Below, one piece after another: positions 40,224-48,723 of a stretch of 64,000 nucleotides of DNA. A program made the position numbers and the translations under genes. The notes under the pieces were generated by a model. It was not told the origin of the DNA, searched no databases, and saw only the letters and a program-made list of their open reading frames with translations. The DNA comes from Terrirubrum flagellatum (GTDB lineage: Bacteria; Pseudomonadota; Alphaproteobacteria; Rhizobiales; Beijerinckiaceae): positions 2,170,001 through 2,234,000 of the forward strand of contig NZ_CP091851.1 in the NCBI RefSeq assembly GCF_022059845.1, written 5' to 3'. How positions within the stretch are numbered: the stretch's first letter is position 1; every line of letters starts with the position of its first letter.

Positions 40224-41192
40224 CTACTGGATCGGTGCGACGACCGGCCCCTTGAACTGCGCGACGTCGAGCTTCGGCAACATGCCTTCCTGCGCATAGA
40301 TATCGAGCATCTTCTGAATCGCAGGGAAATTCGGCGCGGCGCCGGGATCGCGGCCGAAATCGTTGCTCTTCAGCAAATAAGTTTCGAGCACCGGGATCGG
40401 CGCCTTCAACGTTTCCGACACGACCTTCAGCGTCTCCTCGCGATTGGCGAGCGCGAGCTTCATGCCGCGCGTGAGATCGCTGACATAGGCTTTCACCACG
40501 TCCGGATTCTTGTCGACGAAATCGGCGCGGCAGGCGTCGAGAATATGCACGATGTTCGGCATCGCCTCCGACAGCGCAAACAGCTTGCGCACGCCGCCCT
40601 TGGCTTCGGCGCGCGCCGCGAAAGGCTGGTTCATGTTGACGGCGTCGACGCGGCCCTGACGCAGCGCATCTTCCGACAACGCAAAGCCGACCTCGACAAG
40701 CTTGATGTCTTTCTGGGGATCGACGCCGTTCTGCTTCAACAGCATCGCGAATGGCCCATAGGTGCCGCCGCCGAGAATGCTGATGCCGACCGTCTTGCCC
40801 TTGAGATCGGCGATCGACTTGATCGGAGAGTCATCCTTCACAGCCCAATAGACGGAGAAGCCGCCGGGCGCCTCGAACACATGCTGCGCGACGATATAGG
40901 CCTTGAGGTTACCGCCTGTAACGCCCTGCGCCAGCGACAGCACGCCCTGCGTCGCGCAATCGAGCGCGCCAGCAGCGAGCGCCTGCGTCATCGGCGTCGT
41001 GCCCTGAAATTGCACCCACTCGATATTGTAGGCCTTGCCGAGTTGCGGAAACTCCTGCGGCCGGCGCATCATCCAGTATTTCGCCTCTTCGGCGGGAATG
41101 GTCCAGCCGACCTTGATCGTCTGCTGGGCGAAAGCGGAGCCGGCGGACAGAGCGGCGCAACCCGCCAATAAGCCCAGAATCCATTTCTTCAT
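40224..41192 (-). CDS. ABC transporter substrate-binding protein, NitT/TauT family
   Basis: A 322-residue periplasmic binding protein. The signal peptide covers residues 1-22 (MKKWILGLLAGCAALSAGSA). The mature part has IKVGWTIPAEEAKYWMMRRP, TTPMTQALAAGALDCATQG, DLKGKTVGISILGGGTYGPF and LRQGRVDAVNMNQPF, all marks of the SsuA/TauA/NMT1-like group. ATG 41192 with GAGAGGGG ahead is chosen; the upstream extension would cover the divergent promoter. It is divergent from the IlvD-type dehydratase, and the ATPase and two permeases that it needs are at 44109-46479. A shared promoter motif links them. Confidence 0.92.
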   Translation of the reverse strand: MKKWILGLLAGCAALSAGSAFAQQTIKVGWTIPAEEAKYWMMRRPQEFPQLGKAYNIEWVQFQGTTPMTQALAAGALDCATQGVLSLAQGVTGGNLKAYIVAQHVFEAPGGFSVYWAVKDDSPIKSIADLKGKTVGISILGGGTYGPFAMLLKQNGVDPQKDIKLVEVGFALSEDALRQGRVDAVNMNQPFAARAEAKGGVRKLFALSEAMPNIVHILDACRADFVDKNPDVVKAYVSDLTRGMKLALANREETLKVVSETLKAPIPVLETYLLKSNDFGRDPGAAPNFPAIQKMLDIYAQEGMLPKLDVAQFKGPVVAPIQ

Positions 41193-41245
41193 GATGTGCC
41201 CCTCTCTTTTGTCGGCTTGATCGGCGTCCGCATTTGGCGAAGATA

Positions 41246-41263
41246 CTTTAAGCATAAAACAAG
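41246..41263. promoter_or_regulatory. Shared operator-like motif, copy 1
   Basis: CTTTAAGCATAAAACAAG between the divergent binding-protein and dehydratase genes. It matches 15 of 18 positions with 44011-44028 in front of the transporter ATPase gene. The binding factor is unknown. Confidence 0.5.
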
Positions 41264-41323
41264 CCAGTCCGGACTCAAGGCCTCCCCGCAGCGCCTTTCG
41301 TCGGAGGGCGCCGAGAGGTCGAA

Positions 41324-43030
41324 GTGACGTCTGCAAACCGGAAATGGCGCTCGCGCATCACGACGGACGGACGCGACCGCACGCCGCATCGCGCCTTCAT
41401 GCGCGCCATGGGGCTCGACGACGCCGCGATCGCGAAGCCGATGATCGGCGTCGTCAGCATGAAGGGCGAGCAGACGCCCTGCAACATGACGCACGGCTTC
41501 CAGGTCGACGCCGCGAAATCGGGCATCGAGGACGCCGGCGGCACGGCGCGTGAATTCGCCACGATCTCCGTCTCCGACGGCATCAGCATGAATCACGAGG
41601 GCATGAAGTTCTCGCTGGTGTCGCGGGAATTGATCGCGGACTCGATCGAAGCCGTCGTTCACGGCCTCGCCTATGACGCGCTGATCGGCTTCGGCGGCTG
41701 CGACAAGACATTGCCCGGCGTGATGATGGGCATGATCCGTTGTAACGTCCCATCGATTTTCATCTATGGCGGCAGCGCGCTGCCCGGCCGCTTTCAAGGC
41801 CGCGATCTCACCGCGCTCGATTCCTACGAAGCCGTCGGCGCGGTCGACACCGGCGACATGGATGAAGCGACGCTCGACAAGATCGAACGCGCCTGCCTGC
41901 CGACAACAGGCGCCTGCGCCGGACAATTCACCGCGAACACCATGGCGATGGTGTCGGAAGCGATCGGGCTGTCGCTGCCGAACGTTTCCATGGTTCCCGG
42001 CGTCTATGCCGAACGTGCGCAGCTCGCGCGACGCGCCGGCCGCCTCGTGATGGAGATGCTGAAGCGCGGCGGGCCGACGCCGCGCGAGATCGTGACGCGC
42101 AAGGCGCTGGAAAATGGCGCGGCCATTGTCGCGGCAACAGGCGGCTCGACCAATGCGGCGCTGCACCTGCCGGCGCTCGCCAACGAAGCCGGGATCAAAT
42201 TCACGCTCGACGATGTCGGCGAAGTCTTCGCGCGCACGCCCCTGATCGGAAATCTTCGCCCCGGCGGCAAATATGTCGCGAAGGATGTTTACGATCGCGG
42301 CGGCGTCGCCGTGATCATCCGCGAATTGATCGCGAGCGGCCATCTCCATGGCAATGTGCTCAGCGTGACGGGACGCACGCTCGCGGAGGAATATGGCGAT
42401 GCGCCCTCGCCTGACGGTGAAGTCATTCGCGCGGTCAATAATCCAATCATGCCCGACGGCGGCGTCGCCGTGCTCAAGGGCAATCTCTGTCCCGACGGCG
42501 CCGTGATCAAGGTGGCGGGCTTGAAGAATCTCGTCTTTGAAGGGCCCGCGCGCGTCTTCGAGGATGAAGAGGAATGCGCGGCCGCCGTGCGTCAGCGCGC
42601 CTATCGCGAAGGCGAAGTCCTCATTATCCGCAATGAAGGCCCTGTCGGCGGCCCCGGCATGCGCGAGATGCTCGGCGTCACCGCGCTCATCTATGGACAG
42701 AAGATGGGCGAGAAGGTCGCGCTCGTGACCGATGGGCGTTTCTCCGGCGCGACGCGCGGCATGTGCATCGGCTATGTCTCGCCCGAAGCTTATATCGGCG
42801 GGCCGCTGGCGCTCGTGCGCGACGGCGACAGGATCCGCATCGACGCGCCGCAACGGCGCATGGATCTCCTGATCAGCGAAGAAGAGTTCGCGCGCCGCCG
42901 CGCGGAATGGACTCAGGCGCCACCGCGCCATCGCGCCGGATTGCTGGCGAAATATGCGCGCACGGTCGGCCAGGCGCCAGGTGGCGCGGTCACTCATCCC
43001 GGCGCCGCCGAATGGCCGTGGTTCGACTGA
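41324..43030 (+). CDS. IlvD/Edd family dehydratase
   Basis: A 568-residue Fe-S dehydratase that converts a 2,3-dihydroxy acid to a 2-keto acid. Likely cluster ligands are Cys53 (QTPCN), Cys126 (GFGGCDKT) and Cys198 (TTGACAGQF). [27 protein letters not shown] and [21 protein letters not shown] are conserved. It starts at GTG 41324 after GAGAGG. Branched-chain amino acid IlvD and sugar-acid dehydratases share this fold. The location in a transporter cluster beside a beta-hydroxyacid dehydrogenase favours a catabolic role, perhaps on a sugar acid. Confidence 0.93.
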   Translation: MTSANRKWRSRITTDGRDRTPHRAFMRAMGLDDAAIAKPMIGVVSMKGEQTPCNMTHGFQVDAAKSGIEDAGGTAREFATISVSDGISMNHEGMKFSLVSRELIADSIEAVVHGLAYDALIGFGGCDKTLPGVMMGMIRCNVPSIFIYGGSALPGRFQGRDLTALDSYEAVGAVDTGDMDEATLDKIERACLPTTGACAGQFTANTMAMVSEAIGLSLPNVSMVPGVYAERAQLARRAGRLVMEMLKRGGPTPREIVTRKALENGAAIVAATGGSTNAALHLPALANEAGIKFTLDDVGEVFARTPLIGNLRPGGKYVAKDVYDRGGVAVIIRELIASGHLHGNVLSVTGRTLAEEYGDAPSPDGEVIRAVNNPIMPDGGVAVLKGNLCPDGAVIKVAGLKNLVFEGPARVFEDEEECAAAVRQRAYREGEVLIIRNEGPVGGPGMREMLGVTALIYGQKMGEKVALVTDGRFSGATRGMCIGYVSPEAYIGGPLALVRDGDRIRIDAPQRRMDLLISEEEFARRRAEWTQAPPRHRAGLLAKYARTVGQAPGGAVTHPGAAEWPWFD

Positions 43031-43043
43031 GACGAGAAAGCCC

Positions 43044-43934
43044 ATGACGAATTCGCATCCGCCGCTGGCCTATCTCGGGCTTGGCCTCATGGGGCTGCCG
43101 ATGACGCAGCGGCTGCTCGCCGCCGGTTGCTCCGTCTCCGTGTGGAACCGCTCCGCCGCGAAGTGCGAGCCCGCAATCGCATCGGGCGCGCGCGCCGCTG
43201 CAAGCCCGCGCGCGGCAGCCGAAGCCGCCGACATCATCTTCATGTGCCTCACCGATGCGTCCGCGGTCGAAGAGGTGATCTTCGGCGAGGGCGGCGTCGC
43301 GGAAGCCGCTGGCGACGGCAAGATCGTGGTCGACTTCTCCTCGATCCATCCGGAAAAGGCGCGTTCGATCGCTGAGCGCCTCAAGACGAAGAACGGCATG
43401 CGCTGGATCGACGCGCCCGTCTCCGGCGGCGTGAAGGGCGCAGCGGAAGGCACGCTTGCGGTGATGGCGGGAGGCGATGCAGCCGACATCAAGGCGGTTG
43501 AGGGCTCGGTGCTGCTGATGGCCGCGCGCTTCACCCATATGGGGCCGGTCGGCGCGGGCCAGACAACAAAACTGTGCAACCAGATCATCGCCGGATGCGC
43601 CATGACGGTTCTCGCGGAAGCGACGCGGCTGGCGAAGAACGCCGGCATCGATGCAGCGCGTTTGCCCGAAGCATTCAAGGGCGGCTTCGCGGATTCCATT
43701 CCGCTGCAACTCTTCGTGCCGCGCATGGCCAACGATATCTATTCGCCGCCGATCGGCTATATCGCCACCATCCTGAAAGACCTCGATACGGTGCTCGACG
43801 TCGCGCAGAAGACGGGCAGCCCGGCGCCGATGACGGGCCTCGCAGCCCAACTCTTCCGCATGGCGCAGGCCTCGCGCGGCGCCGGCGCGGACGCGCTCGA
43901 AGTGTTCAAGCTCTCCGAGCCGGCCGCGCGGTGA
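43044..43934 (+). CDS. Beta-hydroxyacid dehydrogenase (3-hydroxyisobutyrate / tartronate semialdehyde reductase type)
   Basis: A 296-residue NAD(P)-dependent enzyme. It has the dinucleotide loop LGLGLMGLPM (from residue 11), the substrate-binding block DAPVSGGVKGAAEGTLAVMAGG, and the catalytic Lys176 in GQTTKLCNQ. Length and motifs match the HIBADH/GarR group, which interconverts short beta-hydroxy acids and semialdehydes. It follows the dehydratase by 13 bp in one operon, so it may act on the product of that pathway. Confidence 0.92.
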   Translation: MTNSHPPLAYLGLGLMGLPMTQRLLAAGCSVSVWNRSAAKCEPAIASGARAAASPRAAAEAADIIFMCLTDASAVEEVIFGEGGVAEAAGDGKIVVDFSSIHPEKARSIAERLKTKNGMRWIDAPVSGGVKGAAEGTLAVMAGGDAADIKAVEGSVLLMAARFTHMGPVGAGQTTKLCNQIIAGCAMTVLAEATRLAKNAGIDAARLPEAFKGGFADSIPLQLFVPRMANDIYSPPIGYIATILKDLDTVLDVAQKTGSPAPMTGLAAQLFRMAQASRGAGADALEVFKLSEPAAR

Positions 43935-44010
43935 TCGCCCCGCGAACGCCTGACGCCGCGAGAGGCGGCTGGCTGAAAAAGCCGCAGCCGCAGCGATATC
44001 TCCGCATAAA

Positions 44011-44028
44011 TTTGAAGCTTAAAACAAG
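44011..44028. promoter_or_regulatory. Shared operator-like motif, copy 2
   Basis: TTTGAAGCTTAAAACAAG, 80 bp upstream of the transporter ATPase start. It shares AAGC-T-AAAACAAG with the motif at 41246-41263, in an otherwise unrelated upstream region. Confidence 0.5.
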
Positions 44029-44108
44029 TTCCCTTGGCCGAGAAAGGACGCTAGGCTCAACCAAAATCGGCAGGCGAACGACCGCCGCGATGGCGAGGGG
44101 ATTTGAAA

Positions 44109-44939
44109 ATGACGGCGCAGCTTGCGCGGCTCGGCGCGTTCGCGAAAGCTGAATCGGCCGCGCCCGCCATGATCGACATCGATCGCGTCACGCAGACTTT
44201 CGACACCGCCGGGCGACGACGGCATGTCGCGATCTCCGACATCACATTCTCCGTGCGCGACGGCGCTTTCGTCTCGATCCTCGGCCCGTCCGGCTGCGGA
44301 AAATCGACGCTGCTCTATATCATCGGCGGCTTCGTGAAGCCGACCAGCGGCGCGGTGATGGTGAAACAAAAGCCTGTCACTGGCCCCGGCGCCGATCGCG
44401 GGCCGGTGTTTCAGGAATTCGCGTTGTTTCCGTGGAAGACCGTCATCGGCAACGTCGTATATGGCCTGCGCCAGCAGGGCGTTTCGCGCACTGAGGCCGA
44501 AGCGCGCGCGCAGAAGCTGATCGAGATGGTGGGTCTGAAAGGCTATGAGCGCTTCTATCCCAAAGAATTGTCGGGCGGCATGAAGCAGCGCGTCGCGATC
44601 GCGCGCACGCTCGCCTATGATCCCGCCGTTCTCCTCATGGACGAACCGTTCGGCGCGCTTGACGCGCATACGCGCACGCGGTTGCAGAACGACTTGCTCA
44701 ATATCTGGGAGCGCGATCGCAAGACCGTGCTGTTCGTGACGCACGCCGTCGATGAAGCGGTCTATCTCTCGGATCAGGTGATCGTGATGACGCGCTCGCC
44801 CGGACGCATCAAGGCTGTCATCGACATCGATCTGCCGCGGCCGCGCAAGCGCGCGGATCTGCTGCTCGATCAGCGCTACCAGAAATATGTCGTCGAGATC
44901 GAGAAGTTGATCGATGACGCGCCGGAGACTGAAGGATGA
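44109..44939 (+). CDS. ABC transporter ATP-binding protein, NitT/TauT family
   Basis: A 276-residue ATPase. Walker A is GPSGCGKST (from about residue 58), Q-loop FQEFALFPWKTV, signature LSGGMKQRVAIARTL, Walker B VLLMDEPFGALD and switch HAVDEAVYL. The WKTV after the Q-loop and the short length without a regulatory domain fit the SsuB/TauB/NrtD group. ATG 44109 follows GAGGGG; the TTG two codons earlier is not used. It overlaps the first permease gene by 4 bp (ATGA). Together with the binding protein at 40224-41192 it forms one importer. Confidence 0.93.
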   Translation: MTAQLARLGAFAKAESAAPAMIDIDRVTQTFDTAGRRRHVAISDITFSVRDGAFVSILGPSGCGKSTLLYIIGGFVKPTSGAVMVKQKPVTGPGADRGPVFQEFALFPWKTVIGNVVYGLRQQGVSRTEAEARAQKLIEMVGLKGYERFYPKELSGGMKQRVAIARTLAYDPAVLLMDEPFGALDAHTRTRLQNDLLNIWERDRKTVLFVTHAVDEAVYLSDQVIVMTRSPGRIKAVIDIDLPRPRKRADLLLDQRYQKYVVEIEKLIDDAPETEG

Positions 44940-45715
44940 GGCGTGGGCTCGCCGACCGCTTCGCCGCCCTGCTCGCCTGTCTCGGCGTGCTCGCGCTCTG
45001 GCAATTCGCCTCCGTGACGCTGAAGATCGAGAGCTTCCCGACTGCGATCGAAGCGCTGCGCGGCGTCCCTGAAATCCTGCGCGACAGGGAATCCATCATC
45101 AACATTCTGGCGTCGCTGCGTCGCATGGCGATCGGATTCGCCTGCGCGGCGGCGTTCTCCATTCCGCTCGGACTTATGATGGGGCGCGTGCGCGCGGTCG
45201 CCTCGTTCTTCAACCCGCTGCTGATGATGATCTATCCCGTGCCGAAAGCGGCGCTGATGCCGATCATCATGCTCTGGCTCGGCGTCGGCGAACTCTCGAA
45301 GACGCTGGTGATCTTCCTCGGGGTCAGTCTTCCCATCATCTATCACAGCTTCCAGGGCGCGAAGGCGGTCGAGGAGAAGATGTTGTGGTCGGCCGCCGCG
45401 ATGGGGCTCTCGCCGGCCGAGCGCATGTTCCGCATCGTGCTGCCCGCGGCGCTGCCGGAAATCCTCACGGGATGCCGCACCGGCCTCGTGCTCGCGCTCA
45501 TCACCATGATCACAAGCGAAATGATCGCGCGCCAATCCGGCGCCGGAAACATCCTGTTCAACTCGCTCGACATGGCGCAGTACGACACGGTCTTCGCCAT
45601 GATCATCATCATCGGCGCGCTCGGCCTCATTCTCGACGCCGCGTTCGACGCGCTGCGCTCGCGCCTCGTCGCCTGGTCGGCGCAGCGCGACGATGTCCCG
45701 CTGAGCTTCTCATGA
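44936..45715 (+). CDS. ABC transporter permease, NitT/TauT family (permease 1)
   Basis: A 259-residue inner-membrane protein with about six segments. The ATPase-docking loop is KMLWSAAAMGLSPAERMFRIV near residue 150, followed by LPAALPEILTGCRTGLVLAL, the usual EAA-type arrangement. Start ATG 44936 overlaps the ATPase stop and its own stop overlaps the next gene by 4 bp. Probably forms a heterodimer with permease 2. Confidence 0.92.
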   Translation: MRRGLADRFAALLACLGVLALWQFASVTLKIESFPTAIEALRGVPEILRDRESIINILASLRRMAIGFACAAAFSIPLGLMMGRVRAVASFFNPLLMMIYPVPKAALMPIIMLWLGVGELSKTLVIFLGVSLPIIYHSFQGAKAVEEKMLWSAAAMGLSPAERMFRIVLPAALPEILTGCRTGLVLALITMITSEMIARQSGAGNILFNSLDMAQYDTVFAMIIIIGALGLILDAAFDALRSRLVAWSAQRDDVPLSFS

Positions 45716-46479
45716 ACGCGCGCGCCGTCCTCACGCAATCGCTGCTCGGGCTGCTGCCGATAGCGCTGTTCTTTGCGGGCTGGCATGCGATCACGGCCTT
45801 CGGCTTCGCGCCCGCAACGATGCTTCCGCTGCCGGAGACCGTGTTTGCGCGCTTCGTCACGCTGATCGCCACAAGCGACTTTCTCTCGCAGATGGGCGCG
45901 ACTTTGGTGCGGTTGTTCGCGGGATTTTCGATCGCGCTCGTGCTTGGCGTCGGACTTGGTCTCGCCGCAGCAGCCTTCGCGCCCGTCGGCGCCGTCGTGC
46001 GTCCTCTGGTGCGCGTGCTGGCGCCGATGCCGAAGATCGCGCTCTATCCCGCTTTCATCCTGCTGATGGGTTTCGATCACGCCTCGAAGATCACGCTCGT
46101 CGTCGCCGACGCGCTGTTTCCGATCCTGCTCGCGACCTATTACGGCGCATCGATGGTGGAACGGAAGCTTGTGTGGTCGGCGCTCGCCGCCGGCGCGCCG
46201 CGCTGGAAAGTTCTCTTCGGCGTGATCCTGCCGGCCTCCCTGCCCTCGATCCTCACGGGCTGCCGCATCGGGCTGCTCATCTCCTGCATCGTGGTGTTTC
46301 TCGCCGAGATGATCTCGTCGACCGATGGTCTCGGCTATCTCCTGGTGCGCGCGGCCCGCAGCTTCCAGACCGCCGACATGTTCGTGCCGCTGATCGCGAT
46401 CTCGCTGCTGGGCCTCGTCCTCAATGGCCTGCTGCATGGCGCGCGGCGCTATTTCCTGCGCGGCTTCTCCGAGCGCTGA
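45712..46479 (+). CDS. ABC transporter permease, NitT/TauT family (permease 2)
   Basis: A 255-residue paralogue of permease 1 with the docking loop KLVWSALAAGAPRWKVLFGV and LPASLPSILTGCRIGLLISC. Coding upstream of 45712 in this frame is antisense-like noise from permease 1, so ATG 45712 (ATGA overlap) is the start. Two different permeases in one operon imply a heterodimeric pore. The gene is followed by a RIME-like repeat. Confidence 0.92.
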   Translation: MNARAVLTQSLLGLLPIALFFAGWHAITAFGFAPATMLPLPETVFARFVTLIATSDFLSQMGATLVRLFAGFSIALVLGVGLGLAAAAFAPVGAVVRPLVRVLAPMPKIALYPAFILLMGFDHASKITLVVADALFPILLATYYGASMVERKLVWSALAAGAPRWKVLFGVILPASLPSILTGCRIGLLISCIVVFLAEMISSTDGLGYLLVRAARSFQTADMFVPLIAISLLGLVLNGLLHGARRYFLRGFSER

Positions 46480-46489
46480 TCGCGCGCCG

Positions 46490-46605
46490 AGAGCATGGCG
46501 CGAAAAAGTGGGAACCGGTTTTTCGCAAAAGCCATGCTCTCAGCTTTTGGAAGCGATCACGTTCCCGCACTTTGATTGATTCAATCAAAGTGCGGCGTGA
46601 TCTAA
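46490..46605. repeat. RIME-like palindromic intergenic element, copy 2
   Basis: Same structure as 4023-4135: AGAGCATGGCGCGAAAAAG and its reverse complement around GGGAACCGG, then CTTTGATTGA/TTCAATCAAAG, ending GCGGCGTGATCTAA. A small AAAAG insertion breaks the first palindrome. The last bases supply the TAG stop of the convergent flavin reductase gene. Confidence 0.88.
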
Positions 46606-47558
46606 CGGCGATCGATGAGAAGATCGAGCGCATATTTGATCGCCTGCCGCTCATCGCGCGTGAACTGGTCAAGAAACTCCGTCTCATGCGCCTTCGCCGC
46701 CGCCATCACGGGCGCGACGCGGGCGCGGCCCTTCTCGGTGGAATGAATGGCGACGCGGCGGCGATCCTCCGCCGCGCCGCGACGCTCGATCAATCCTTCG
46801 CGCTCCATGCCGTCGAGCACCTTCGTCAAGCGCGGCTGCTTCATGATCGCCATCGCCGCGAGCTCGCCGACGGAGAGACCATCGACATCGGCGAGGCAGG
46901 CGAGCACGCGCCATTCCGGAACCGAGAGATTCCACTGGCTGAGCGACGAATGGAATTCGCTCGACACCACATGGCTGGCGCGCGCCAGCAAGTAAGCGAG
47001 ATAATTGCGCGCGAAGCTCGCGCTTGAAAGCTCCGGCGCTTTCGTCGTCGCGCTTTCCATGCCGCGCAGCATGCCGGAATGAAACAGCAGCGGATCATGG
47101 CTGCGCTCGATCAGCCGCGCGACTTCGCCGATGAGAATCGTGTGATCTCCGCCGGGATGGCGCGCCCATGTCCGACATTCAAAGACAGGCGCCAGACCCT
47201 CGATCAGCGGCGCACCGGTCTCGCCCGTTGTGAGCGCGACGCCCGCGAACTTGTCGGGCACGCGACCGGCGAAACGCAGCGCAAGATCATGATGGTCGGA
47301 GCCGAGAAAATGCACGGCGAAAGATTCCGCCGCCACGAACGCATCATAGCTCGCCGCTGACTTCGCCACGCTCCACAGAACCAGCGGCGGTGACAGCGAG
47401 ACCGCTGCGAAGGAGTTCGCGGTCATGCCGACATATCTTCCTTCGACCGAAGCAGTGACGATCGCCACGCCCGTCGGGAATTGGCCAAGCGCCTTGCGCA
47501 TCGACTCCGGCGATAGCGTAGCGCTTCGCAAATCAGCGGTGTTGCGTTCCGGTTTCAT
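46602..47558 (-). CDS. Flavin reductase fused to a C-terminal MarR-type domain
   Basis: A 318-residue two-domain protein. Residues 15-165 form an FMN/FAD reductase domain (ALGQFPTGVAIVTASVEG, MTANSFAAVSLSPPLVLWSV, and GDHTILIGEV near 145). Residues 175-318 form a MarR winged helix (NLSVPEWRVLACLADVDG, IMKQPRLTKVLDGMEREGLI, ERRGAAEDRRRVAIHSTEKG). The same fusion is known in C1, the reductase of 4-hydroxyphenylacetate hydroxylase of Acinetobacter baumannii, where the MarR-like domain gates reduction by effector binding rather than acting on DNA. No oxygenase partner lies next to it. Start ATG 47558 is chosen over 47585. Confidence 0.9.
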   Translation of the reverse strand: MKPERNTADLRSATLSPESMRKALGQFPTGVAIVTASVEGRYVGMTANSFAAVSLSPPLVLWSVAKSAASYDAFVAAESFAVHFLGSDHHDLALRFAGRVPDKFAGVALTTGETGAPLIEGLAPVFECRTWARHPGGDHTILIGEVARLIERSHDPLLFHSGMLRGMESATTKAPELSSASFARNYLAYLLARASHVVSSEFHSSLSQWNLSVPEWRVLACLADVDGLSVGELAAMAIMKQPRLTKVLDGMEREGLIERRGAAEDRRRVAIHSTEKGRARVAPVMAAAKAHETEFLDQFTRDERQAIKYALDLLIDRR

Positions 47559-47659
47559 ATAACGCACCCCGGATTTTGCGCGCATCTTTTCAAGATTACG
47601 CTTTCCCGCTGCGGCGCAGAGCGATATGTGTTCTCACAACGCGCACGAGGGAGCGCCCG

Positions 47660-48706
47660 ATGCTGGCCGACCGGATCGAAGCGAAGTGGATCGACGCATT
47701 CTGTGAGGTCTTCGCACGTTGCGCCGTGAAGGAAGGCGACACCGCCGCTATTCTTTCTGAAACACAGTCGCGCGCGCTCAACGTCCATCTCGCGGAGCTC
47801 GCATTGGCGCGGCTTGGCGCCAAAGCCTTTCACATCGTGCTGCCGACGCCGCGCAACACACATCCGGTTCCCGTGCGCTCCACCGGCGCGAGCGAAGCGA
47901 TCGGCCATCTCGCGCCCGTCGTTGGCGCGCTGCAGCAAGCGGGATTCATCGTCGACTGCACGCTCGAAGGGCTGATGCATGCGCCTGAGACCGCGGCGAT
48001 CCTGAAGGCCGGCGCGCGCATTCTCGTCATATCGAACGAACATCCCGAAGCGCTGGAGCGCATGCGGCCCGACAGCGCGCTCGAACAGCGCGTGCGCGCC
48101 GCAGCGAAGATGGTCCGCGGCGCGAAGCGCATGCGCGTGACGTCGAAAGCCGGCTCCGATCTCGATGTCGACATGGCTGGCGCATCGACGGTCGGCGTCT
48201 GGGGCTGGACGGATCGTCCGGGCACGCTGGCGCACTGGCCGGGCGGCATCGTCGTGAGTTTTCCCAGAAGCGGCGCCGCGAACGGAGCGCTGGTGCTCGC
48301 GCCGGGCGACATCAATCTCACCTTCAAGCGCTATCTCGCGTCGCCGATCCATCTCACGATCAAGGACGATTATATTACCGATCTCCGCGGCGAAGGCGCT
48401 GACGCCATGATGATGCGCGCCTATCTCGCGGCGTGGGGCGATCGCGAGGCCTATGCGATCTCGCATGTCGGCTTCGGCATGAATCCGGCGGCGCGTTACG
48501 AGGCGCTGACCATGTATGACCAGCGCGACACCAACGGCACGGAATTGCGCGCGGTCTCCGGCAACTTCCTTTTCTCGACCGGCGCCAATGAATTCGCAGG
48601 CCGCTACACCGCGGGCCATTTCGATCTGCCCATGATGGGAACGACGATCGAACTCGACGGCGTCGCCGTCGTGCGCCACGGCGTATTGCAGGACCTGTTC
48701 GGTTGA
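47660..48706 (+). CDS. NicX-like 2,5-dihydroxypyridine 5,6-dioxygenase / M29-fold protein
   Basis: A 348-residue protein of the aminopeptidase-T-like fold. Iron-ligand candidates are His269 (ISHVGFGMN), His320 and Asp322 (AGHFDLPM), which match the His265/His318/Asp320 set I recall for NicX with near-identical spacing, and total length is also the same (about 350). NicX opens 2,5-dihydroxypyridine to N-formylmaleamate in nicotinate breakdown. True M29 peptidases use a different and larger set of metal ligands. ATG 47660 follows GAGGGAG. It is divergent from the flavin reductase-MarR gene and convergent with an acyl-CoA operon that also includes a NicD-sized hydrolase. Confidence 0.82.
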   Translation: MLADRIEAKWIDAFCEVFARCAVKEGDTAAILSETQSRALNVHLAELALARLGAKAFHIVLPTPRNTHPVPVRSTGASEAIGHLAPVVGALQQAGFIVDCTLEGLMHAPETAAILKAGARILVISNEHPEALERMRPDSALEQRVRAAAKMVRGAKRMRVTSKAGSDLDVDMAGASTVGVWGWTDRPGTLAHWPGGIVVSFPRSGAANGALVLAPGDINLTFKRYLASPIHLTIKDDYITDLRGEGADAMMMRAYLAAWGDREAYAISHVGFGMNPAARYEALTMYDQRDTNGTELRAVSGNFLFSTGANEFAGRYTAGHFDLPMMGTTIELDGVAVVRHGVLQDLFG

Positions 48707-48723
48707 TCGCGGCATCGCACGCT

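Noticed and set aside
41189-43045. 618-codon open frame on the minus strand opposite the IlvD-type gene
   Set aside because: It mirrors the dehydratase coding frame, is rich in Arg/His/Asp and has no family resemblance; a typical antisense shadow in GC-rich DNA.
45343-46437. 364-codon minus-strand frame under the two permease genes
   Set aside because: Highly charged sequence with no domain; the plus-strand permeases are clear.
46421-46687. Short frame with IESIKVRERDRFQKLRAW sequence
   Set aside because: The peptide is a translation of the RIME-like repeat, also produced from the copy at 4023-4135; it is a known source of spurious gene calls.
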